Positions 57,828-64,000 of a DNA stretch of 64,000 bases are shown one piece after another (position 1 is the first letter of the stretch; each line of letters starts with the position of its first letter). A program made the translations under genes and the position numbers. Under the pieces are notes generated by a model. That model saw nothing but the letters and a program-made list of their open reading frames with translations, was not told the DNA's origin and made no database searches. The stretch is from Pseudoalteromonas fuliginea (GTDB lineage: Bacteria; Pseudomonadota; Gammaproteobacteria; Enterobacterales; Alteromonadaceae), in contig NZ_JJNZ01000008.1 in the NCBI RefSeq assembly GCF_000690055.1, forward strand, positions 124,001-188,000, read 5' to 3'.

Positions 57828-58631
57828 ATGCGTTTTTTAGTTGTGTCACTTTTTATTTTATTTTTAAGCGGGTGTGTTATCACAAAACAACCAGCGGAGC
57901 CTTTGGCTATGCCGTTGAAGCCTAACTTAAAAAGCCAAACATACCAGCTTGAATATGAAACGACTCATTCGTCACCAAAAGTTAAATCTGTTCAATTACC
58001 TGCGCATAAAGTTATAAAAAATCAAACTGTTAAGATAATTTCAGACAAAGCAAGCCTAACAGACACACTATTATCGCAAATAAGCCAAGCATTAAACGAC
58101 AAAGCATTAAAAGTAACGACAAAAAATAATAGTGACTATGTTCTTACTATACAGCAGCTTGATTTGTCATTTACAGACGATACAAAATATTTAATTAAAC
58201 AGCCACAAAAACCCTTTTCGTTTTATACAGAGGTTGCCCAACAGTACCCAATTCAACAATGTGCCACTATTTTTGCTCAAGTCAGCATGCGTCTAACTCA
58301 TAAAAAGTCTGGCGACATTGTCTGGTTTGCTAAGTCTTCAATCGACAGCGCAAGCTTTCATCGTGAGCCGCTAGTGTATAGTTTTAATGAAGAACAAAAA
58401 ATTACGAATGAATTAGAAGTTGTTGCCTTTATCCACCAGCAAAATACAGAAGAGGCACGTTTAGCAAGGTTAGGTAAAGAAATACAAATTCCTAGCTACA
58501 AAACACTATCTAAGTTATCAAGCTTAACAAAGCTTACCGGTCCATGTAATCGTACAGAAATAAGTGCATTAACCCCCATGATGCAATTTTATTTAAGCAG
58601 TATATTAATCGATAAAATTAAAGTTCAGTAA
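57828..58631 (+). CDS. Lipoprotein of unknown function
   Basis: A 267-residue lipoprotein with signal MRFLVVSLFILFLSGC (lipobox LSGC, Cys16) and Val at +2, favouring the outer membrane. The mature part has a mixed alpha/beta character, with a stretch (about 70-130, LTDTLLSQISQALNDKALKV) resembling the periplasmic lipoprotein folds used in transport or assembly complexes. Two cysteines later in the chain (CATIFAQ and GPCNRTE) could form a disulfide. I do not recognise a family. It lies between a divergent serine hydrolase gene and the MipA-like gene. Confidence 0.8.
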   Translation: MRFLVVSLFILFLSGCVITKQPAEPLAMPLKPNLKSQTYQLEYETTHSSPKVKSVQLPAHKVIKNQTVKIISDKASLTDTLLSQISQALNDKALKVTTKNNSDYVLTIQQLDLSFTDDTKYLIKQPQKPFSFYTEVAQQYPIQQCATIFAQVSMRLTHKKSGDIVWFAKSSIDSASFHREPLVYSFNEEQKITNELEVVAFIHQQNTEEARLARLGKEIQIPSYKTLSKLSSLTKLTGPCNRTEISALTPMMQFYLSSILIDKIKVQ

Positions 58632-58723
58632 TTTCTAATGTTTGCTACATTTTTTTACAGATTTAAGGAACGTATTAACAATATACTACGCTTTATAACA
58701 TATAATAATTAGGCTCTTTTGAG

Positions 58724-59581
58724 ATGAAAAACGCTTTACTTAATTATACTTTTTTTATCATTACACTCCTATGTATGAGTATTTTTAGTACTTCAAGTAT
58801 GGCAAGTAATCGTTATTATGCTGATAACACCTTAGAGCCAACTCAAGGTTTTGCATGGGATTGGAGCGCTGGTGTTGGTTATCATATCGGTGACTCTTAC
58901 CTAATAGGTGTCGACTCTTATGACCATGGAATGCTGGTTGACTTAACACTTGCCCTATCTTATGAAAATTTTTATCTCGACTTTGATCATAATCAACTAA
59001 GTGGCGGCCTTGTTGTAGGTTACAGCCTGATAGACAAGTTTGATTGGGGTCTCGATATTTTAGGTACAAATGTTCAAAGTGGCTTTAACGATAAAGGACT
59101 AGGTCTATACAATGATGGCATTATCGATGAGTTAAGGGGTATAAAAACACGTAACTACGATTTTGATACCGGACTCAGATTAACTCGTCGATTTGAAAAC
59201 TCACAAATTTCTTTTGAATACCTTCATGACATTTCTGGCACACATAATGGCTGGATCGTAAATACCTTTTTTAGCCATATTTTACCCTGGCGTAACTGGG
59301 AGTTTAGAACTGGAGTTGGGTTGAGTGCTTACTCTAGTGACTTCACCAATTATTATTTTGGTATAGACAGTAGTGAAGCGACGAGTGATCGTCCAATTTA
59401 TAGAACAAATGCAAGTAGCAGTATGATGTTTGAATTCCATGCTGAGTACCCAATTAACCAAGATTGGGTCTTTTTAGCAGGATGGCTGACGACTTGGTTT
59501 TCAAATGAGATTGATGAAAGCCCTATTATTACTCGAAGATATCAACACCAAGCCAAGGTAGGCCTTCGTTATGTATTCTAG
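58724..59581 (+). CDS. MipA/OmpV family outer-membrane protein
   Basis: A 285-residue outer-membrane barrel with a signal peptide (about 1-27, ITLLCMSIFSTSSMA). It has the family features: a short N-terminal WDWSAGVGYHIGDSYLIG, barrel strands, the YYFGIDSSEA motif (usually YYGVxxxEA) near residue 210, and the C-terminal AKVGLRYVF ending in Phe. E. coli MipA scaffolds the transglycosylase MltA and PBP1B; OmpV of Vibrio is an immunogenic porin-like protein. The stop codon lies 11 bp inside the next gene, so it is translationally linked to the DUF3019 gene and heads the set with the two-component system. Confidence 0.88.
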   Translation: MKNALLNYTFFIITLLCMSIFSTSSMASNRYYADNTLEPTQGFAWDWSAGVGYHIGDSYLIGVDSYDHGMLVDLTLALSYENFYLDFDHNQLSGGLVVGYSLIDKFDWGLDILGTNVQSGFNDKGLGLYNDGIIDELRGIKTRNYDFDTGLRLTRRFENSQISFEYLHDISGTHNGWIVNTFFSHILPWRNWEFRTGVGLSAYSSDFTNYYFGIDSSEATSDRPIYRTNASSSMMFEFHAEYPINQDWVFLAGWLTTWFSNEIDESPIITRRYQHQAKVGLRYVF

Positions 59582-59954
59582 ATGGGTCTGTGCTTTTCTG
59601 CTTTTCCCTACGGCATTTTTATCAAAAGCAGATGAAATGCCCAATGCTCTTATTGCGCTTCCAGATACTTGTGTCGCACTTAGAGAAGGAAGAAACTGTT
59701 ATGCTGATATCACTCTAACATGGCATCAGCCAACGTTTGGCAATTACTGCTTACGCGATGCGACCTCAAAGTACATTATGCAATGCTGGCTTAAACAAAA
59801 GGAAGGAACTTTTAATTATGCTTTTGATTCACAGCAGAGTATCTCATTTGAGCTCTTTGATAGTAATACATCTAAAGTTATTAGCCTTACAGAAGTAAAA
59901 CTACAGTGGGTATATCAAAACAGACAAAAGAAACGCCGTTGGCGATTATTTTAA
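59571..59954 (+). CDS. DUF3019 family protein
   Basis: A 127-residue protein with an N-terminal signal sequence (about 1-20, VCAFLLFPTAFLSKA) and a small domain with four cysteines (PDTCVAL, RNCYADI, NYCLRDA, MQCWLK) that probably form two periplasmic disulfides. It ends in a strongly basic RQKKRRWRLF. DUF3019 proteins occur in marine gammaproteobacteria and have no known function; here the gene overlaps the MipA-like gene and precedes an RstA-like regulator by 21 bp. A periplasmic role in signal sensing for the kinase is a reasonable guess, not shown by sequence. Confidence 0.82.
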   Translation: MYSRWVCAFLLFPTAFLSKADEMPNALIALPDTCVALREGRNCYADITLTWHQPTFGNYCLRDATSKYIMQCWLKQKEGTFNYAFDSQQSISFELFDSNTSKVISLTEVKLQWVYQNRQKKRRWRLF

Positions 59955-59975
59955 TAAACACATTAAGGATAATTT

Positions 59976-60680
59976 ATGAATAACTACGGCACTATTTTAC
60001 TCGTTGAAGATGATGTATCGCTCGCTCAGTGGGTTGCAGAATACTTAACGGAGCAAGGTTATACGACCCATGTATGCCATCGAGGCGACGAGGTTATTGG
60101 CCAAGTAAAAACCTTAAATCCTAGCATTGTCCTACTTGATATTATGCTTCCTGGACAAGACGGAATTAGCGTATGCAGAGAACTGCGTAGCTTTTATAAC
60201 TCCCCTATTATAATGCTCACCGCACGCGATGAAGAAATGGATGAAGTAATAGGGTTAGAAGTTGGTGCAAGTGACTATGTCATGAAACCCGTTCGCCCTC
60301 GTGCACTTTTAGCTAGAATTAAAGCTGCACTTCGCCAAAATAATGAACCAAACAAATCACTGGCAAACGAAAAATTAATAACGGTTGGCGCGCTGAGTAT
60401 TAACACAGAATCTAGAAGCGTAAAATTAAACGATCTTGATATAAATATATCCAGCGCAGAGTATTTACTTCTTCACTATTTAACGAGTAATGCGGGTCAA
60501 GTCGTATCACGTGATGCTGTTTTTAAAGCAACAAAAGGCCGTGAGTATGACGGCTTGGATAGAAGTGTTGACGTACTTATTTCAGCACTGCGCAAAAAAT
60601 TTAATGATGATCCACAAAATCCGACTAAAATTAAAACTATATGGGGACGAGGTTACTTACTCGTATCTACCGCATGGTAA
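59976..60680 (+). CDS. OmpR-family response regulator, RstA-like
   Basis: A 234-residue response regulator. The receiver domain (about 1-120) has the acidic pair Glu11/Asp12, phosphoacceptor Asp55 (LLDIMLPGQDG), the Thr of MLTARD and the Lys of YVMKPVRP. The winged-helix DNA-binding domain (about 135-230) includes REYDGLDRSVDVLISALRKK and GRGYLLV, and these features resemble RstA of E. coli most. AAGGA precedes the ATG. It lies between the DUF3019 gene and the kinase gene, which begins 14 bp later. Confidence 0.93.
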   Translation: MNNYGTILLVEDDVSLAQWVAEYLTEQGYTTHVCHRGDEVIGQVKTLNPSIVLLDIMLPGQDGISVCRELRSFYNSPIIMLTARDEEMDEVIGLEVGASDYVMKPVRPRALLARIKAALRQNNEPNKSLANEKLITVGALSINTESRSVKLNDLDINISSAEYLLLHYLTSNAGQVVSRDAVFKATKGREYDGLDRSVDVLISALRKKFNDDPQNPTKIKTIWGRGYLLVSTAW

Positions 60681-60694
60681 AAAGTGATACATAA

Positions 60695-61987
60695 GTGAAG
60701 AAGTTTTATATTTCACTACTTAGCAGTGCGCTTTTATCTATCGTTGTACTTGGCTGGTTAATTGATGCATTTAGCCAACAAACACAAACCTCAGAAGATG
60801 AATTTAGTGTGCAAAGTAAGATGATAATGGGCTTTAGCAAACAATTAGCTAATATCCCAACTTCTGAACGTGGTCGTTATGTAAAGCAACTAGCGAATGA
60901 GTTTAATTTATTAATTGATTACAAGCACAATGAATCTCTCGCACTACCTCCTTCATTATTATTACAGATGCACACTGCCGGTGGGTTGATTTTAGAAGAT
61001 CAACAAGGCTTCTATATGCTTTATAGTAGTCAAATATTAAGCCCCTTTCATATATCAATGCGGTTAGACAAACGCGTAGATACTGAGCAGCGCAATGATA
61101 TATTTTTAACACTACTATTTTATGCTGGTTTGTGCGTATTTATGGGGTTTATTATTACCCCTCTTGCAAAGCGCTTAACAGTCTTAAATGAAGCAGCTAA
61201 AAAGTTTGCCTCAGGTAATGTACAAGCAAGAATTAAAGTATCGCACTTCACCTACATAAAAGATGTAGAGCTCACATTTAACAGAATGGCCAGTCAGATA
61301 GAAAAACTAGTCGCCGAAAATAAACTAATGGCGTCAAGCTTATCTCACGATATTCGTACACCCATTGCGTGCCTGCGCTTTGGATTAGATGCGGCTATTG
61401 ATAGCTATGATGAGCAACAAATAAAAAAATATTTATCCCGTATGGAAAGCGATTTAGACCATATGGAGTCTATGTTAAAAAGCTATTTAGCCTTTGCAAC
61501 GCTTGAGCAAAATGCCAACAAATTGACCTACTCTTCAACTAATATTAAGCACTATCTCAGTGATATATTAATACAACTTGCACCTAAATTTGAATCGCAA
61601 ATGCTCAACGTACAACTTAATAGCTCAAGTGACATTATCAATGCCGACTTACATTGGCTTGCTCGTGCAATAACTAACTTATTAAATAATGCTTGTGACT
61701 TCGCAGAGCTACATATTTATCTAAGTGCTAAAGTGTACGAACACCAGCTTGTAATCACTGTTGAAGACGATGGTCCTGGTATAGCAAAAGAAAATTTTAA
61801 CAACGTATTTAGCCCATTTTTCAAAGAAGAAGAACATCGTAACCGCGCAGATAAAAGCTATGGGCTAGGCCTTGCGATTGTTGAAAAAGTAGCTGATTGG
61901 CATCATGGCAGCGTAAAAGTAAGTAAAAGTAACCAATTAGGTGGAGCCTGTTTTACACTCATTATCGATCAACATCACAAAGCGTAA
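60695..61987 (+). CDS. Sensor histidine kinase, RstB-like
   Basis: A 430-residue membrane kinase with a first membrane segment at about 5-24, a periplasmic sensor of about 110 residues, a second membrane segment at about 136-155, HAMP (about 155-207) and a dimerisation domain with phospho-acceptor His218 (SLSHDIRTPIACL). The ATP-binding domain has N-box NLLNNACDF, G1 EDDGPGI and G2 SYGLGLAIVEKV. The start is a GTG at 60695, 14 bp after the regulator, with a poor ribosome-binding site, suggesting translational coupling or low expression. It presumably senses an envelope signal together with the MipA-like and DUF3019 proteins. Confidence 0.92.
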   Translation: MKKFYISLLSSALLSIVVLGWLIDAFSQQTQTSEDEFSVQSKMIMGFSKQLANIPTSERGRYVKQLANEFNLLIDYKHNESLALPPSLLLQMHTAGGLILEDQQGFYMLYSSQILSPFHISMRLDKRVDTEQRNDIFLTLLFYAGLCVFMGFIITPLAKRLTVLNEAAKKFASGNVQARIKVSHFTYIKDVELTFNRMASQIEKLVAENKLMASSLSHDIRTPIACLRFGLDAAIDSYDEQQIKKYLSRMESDLDHMESMLKSYLAFATLEQNANKLTYSSTNIKHYLSDILIQLAPKFESQMLNVQLNSSSDIINADLHWLARAITNLLNNACDFAELHIYLSAKVYEHQLVITVEDDGPGIAKENFNNVFSPFFKEEEHRNRADKSYGLGLAIVEKVADWHHGSVKVSKSNQLGGACFTLIIDQHHKA

Positions 61988-61991
61988 AGCA

Positions 61992-62018
61992 TTAATTACA
62001 CCCTGTAATTAACATTTT
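61992..62018 (+). terminator. Weak terminator after the kinase gene
   Basis: The 9-bp AT-rich stem TTAATTACA/TGTAATTAA with a CCC loop is followed by CATTTT, just past the kinase stop codon. Confidence 0.45.
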
Positions 62019-62191
62019 AAAAACAAAAACAACCTGTTAACTATAACTATACAGTAACATTTATTAAAAACATCGCGTATACCATACTACTGGCATACTA
62101 AATTGTGTGAGATCAGCAAATAAGCACTTTTTATTTTTTTACATTTCCAGTAGATTGTCTGCGCCGTCAAAAAATAGAGAAGTACAATAAT

Positions 62192-63547
62192 ATGAGCGCA
62201 GTTAGAGGCGAGTTTAGTTCTCGTTTTGGTTTTATTATGGCCGCCGCAGGTTCTGCTGTTGGCTTGGGTAATATTTGGGGATTCCCTACACAAACAGCCA
62301 GCAATGGTGGTGCTGCTTTTTTAGTAGCATATTTAGTACTCGCGTTCTTTTTGGCTTACCCAGCTTTAATGGCCGAACTTATGATTGGTCGCCATGGTCA
62401 AGCAAATGCAGTTTCATCGCTTCAAAAAATATCTAATAGACCTTGGCAAAAACACTTCGCGTTTATTGTGGGTTTTGGCGGTATTTTATGTGCTGGATTT
62501 ATATTAAGTTTTTACGCGATTGTTGCCGGTTGGATGCTCAGCGCAACAGCAGAGCCAATAGCGACGCTTGTTGGTGCAAACTCTACATCCACATGGCTAA
62601 GCGAGCAATCACTTACGCGAAATATTATATTTACTATGGTCTTTATCTTATTAACCGTCGCTATTATTAGTCGAGGTGTTGAAAATGGTATAGAAAAATG
62701 GTCAAAGCGTTTAATGCCTGCATTACTGGGAATTTTATTTTCATTAATTGCTTATGTAATGACGCAAAATGGCGCAATGGAAGGCTTAAAGGCGTACTTA
62801 GTTCCTGATTTTTCTTCTATTTTTGATCCTCAGTTATTAGTCAGTGCGTTAGGCCAAGCTTTTTTCTCATTATCATTGGGTACCAGTGTAATGATTATTT
62901 ATGGCTCATACATTAGTAAAAAAGAGAACCTCGTTTCATTAGGTGCTTATGTAACCCTTATTGACGTCTTCATTGCCTTTGTAGCAGGTTTACTTATTAT
63001 TCCTGCAATGTATGTCGCTCAAGCACAAGGCGTAGAAATATTTTCACCGGTAACAGGGAAGCTGTTATCAGAAGATACATTAGTATTCCAAGTACTACCT
63101 GCATTATTTGATGGTATGGGTAGCGTAGGCTTATTTGTTGGCTTTGCATTTTTTGCGTTGATGAGCATAGCAGCGCTAACATCATCAATCTCAATGCTTG
63201 AAGCACCGGTATCATACACAGTAGAACGCTTTGCAATGAAACGTGTGCAAGCTACTTGGTTCATTGGCGCTTTAATTGCTGTCGTTAGTATTACAATTGT
63301 ATGCAATCTCAGCTCTTTATTTGGTCTGGTTATAACACTTACAACGAAAGTTGCCCAACCGCTATTAGGGTTAATGTGTTGCATATTTGTTGGTTGGATT
63401 TGGTACAGGGGTTCACTACTCAAAGCTATTCAGCAGGGAAACCCTGAAGTCCATAATACATTTTTTTGGAAAATATGGCCTTGGTATACTAAGTTTGTAT
63501 GCCCACTAGCAATAGGTACAGTTTTTTTACATTCGTTATTAGGTTAA
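62192..63547 (+). CDS. Sodium-dependent transporter, NSS (SNF) family
   Basis: A 451-residue secondary transporter of the neurotransmitter:sodium symporter family, driving amino-acid or amine uptake with the sodium gradient. The N-terminal signature is clear: SSRFGFIMAAAGSAVGLGNI followed by WGFPTQTASNGGAAFLVAYL (about residues 8-50), including TM1 with its unwound substrate/Na+ site. About eleven hydrophobic segments can be counted. The substrate is not deducible. Use of sodium fits a marine host. The gene stands alone, with a terminator 9 bp downstream. Confidence 0.94.
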   Translation: MSAVRGEFSSRFGFIMAAAGSAVGLGNIWGFPTQTASNGGAAFLVAYLVLAFFLAYPALMAELMIGRHGQANAVSSLQKISNRPWQKHFAFIVGFGGILCAGFILSFYAIVAGWMLSATAEPIATLVGANSTSTWLSEQSLTRNIIFTMVFILLTVAIISRGVENGIEKWSKRLMPALLGILFSLIAYVMTQNGAMEGLKAYLVPDFSSIFDPQLLVSALGQAFFSLSLGTSVMIIYGSYISKKENLVSLGAYVTLIDVFIAFVAGLLIIPAMYVAQAQGVEIFSPVTGKLLSEDTLVFQVLPALFDGMGSVGLFVGFAFFALMSIAALTSSISMLEAPVSYTVERFAMKRVQATWFIGALIAVVSITIVCNLSSLFGLVITLTTKVAQPLLGLMCCIFVGWIWYRGSLLKAIQQGNPEVHNTFFWKIWPWYTKFVCPLAIGTVFLHSLLG

Positions 63548-63555
63548 GCACTATA

Positions 63556-63583
63556 AAAATAGCCCACATTTGTGGGCTATTTT
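63556..63583. terminator. Bidirectional terminator after the NSS transporter gene
   Basis: The stem AAAATAGCCCACA/TGTGGGCTATTTT has almost no loop beyond TT and is flanked by A- and T-rich ends. It separates the transporter from the convergent acetyltransferase gene. Confidence 0.88.
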
Positions 63584-63623
63584 GTTAGCTATTAAATTAA
63601 GTCACTTAGCGTAACTAAAATCA

Positions 63624-64000
63624 CTAAACCACTTTTAAAATCATGTCTTGATGAGGAATACCATCTTCAAGGTACTCTTCCCCCACACTTTCGAAACCAA
63701 ATGAGCGATAAAAGTCGAGTAAATATGTTTGCGCGCCAATGTAAATATCACGCTCAGGCCACTGGTCTTTACAACAATTTATAGCTGTAACTACAAGCTC
63801 ACTTGCATAACCTTTGCCTCGTACCTTTTCATTCACTAAAACACGCCCTATTGAGCTGTACTGCGCGTTTCTATCATAACAACGAGCGTAGCTAAGCAAC
63901 TTATTATTATCAATGCTATATATGTGCCGAGTAGTTACAGCAACATCATGATCATCAAGCTCTGGGTAAGGACAAGCCTGCTCAACTACAAACACATCCA
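63624..64000 (-). CDS. ElaA-like GNAT N-acetyltransferase (5' end outside window)
   Basis: A partial gene of at least 125 residues that continues past the right edge. The visible sequence begins FVVEQACPYPELDDHD, matching residues about 30-45 of E. coli ElaA (VFVVEQNCPYQDIDGDD), so about 30 N-terminal residues are missing. The GTG at 63993-63995 is therefore an internal Val codon, not the start. The acetyl-CoA motif is seen as IGRVLVNEKVRGKGYASEL, followed by YIGAQTYLLDFYRSFGF and the C-terminal EEYLEDGIPHQDM, all typical of ElaA. The substrate is unknown. Confidence 0.9.
   Translation of the reverse strand, partial: DVFVVEQACPYPELDDHDVAVTTRHIYSIDNNKLLSYARCYDRNAQYSSIGRVLVNEKVRGKGYASELVVTAINCCKDQWPERDIYIGAQTYLLDFYRSFGFESVGEEYLEDGIPHQDMILKVV

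Noticed and set aside
63624..63995. Complete 123-residue acetyltransferase starting at the GTG near the right edge
   Set aside because: The sequence enters in the middle of a conserved ElaA block, so the GTG is an internal Val and the gene continues outside the window.

Overview
The window looks like chromosomal DNA of a marine gammaproteobacterium of the order Alteromonadales, most likely Pseudoalteromonas. This rests on the low-GC composition, on protein sequences close to the Escherichia coli/Shewanella type, and on the gene orders clpX-clpP-tig, asd-fimV-truA-accD-folC-dedD-cvpA-purF and rlmE-ftsH-folP-glmM-tpiA-secG-tRNA-Leu. No database search was possible, so the genus is an inference. 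I see no prophage, insertion sequence, CRISPR array or integron.

Layout. From 1 to 13 kb: ClpXP protease and trigger factor (minus strand), a five-gene tRNA operon (Pro-Arg-His-Pro-Pro) with a clear promoter, folD, cysS, ppiB, lpxH, an orphan periplasmic binding protein, miaE, a Yip1-family membrane protein, then purF-cvpA. From 13 to 24.5 kb, all minus strand: dedD, folC, accD, truA, a very large acidic and repeat-rich FimV, asd and pdxB. A non-coding stretch (24.45-24.95 kb) holds an unrecognised inverted-repeat element that could fold as a branched RNA. From 25 to 28.5 kb: fadIJ for beta-oxidation, with a FadR-like palindrome just upstream.

From 28.8 to 37.1 kb there is a plus-strand MoxR/Bat cluster (MoxR ATPase, DUF58, DUF4381, two VWA proteins, BatD), followed closely by an ECF sigma factor and its DUF3379 membrane partner. 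Next come a Tim44-like protein, gamma-glutamyltransferase, a GNAT enzyme, a small lipoprotein and a TonB-dependent receptor whose upstream region carries a terminator-like hairpin. From 43.7 to 47.3 kb lies a tandem duplication of a two-gene unit, porin plus a 135-residue PstS-like periplasmic protein. Each copy has its own similar promoter and its own terminator. A chemoreceptor gene converges on the second copy.

From 49 to 56 kb are core genes: tRNA-Leu, secG, tpiA, glmM, folP, ftsH, rlmE and yhbY. From 56 to 62 kb are envelope genes: an overlapping serine hydrolase/SixA-like phosphatase pair, a lipoprotein, and a tight MipA/OmpV-DUF3019-RstA-like-RstB-like set that reads as an envelope-sensing module. 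The window closes with a sodium-dependent NSS transporter and the 3' part of an ElaA-like acetyltransferase.

The best candidates for poorly described biology are the duplicated porin/mini-binding-protein unit, the inverted-repeat element at 24.55-24.69 kb, the MipA-DUF3019-two-component set, and the hairpin upstream of the TonB receptor.
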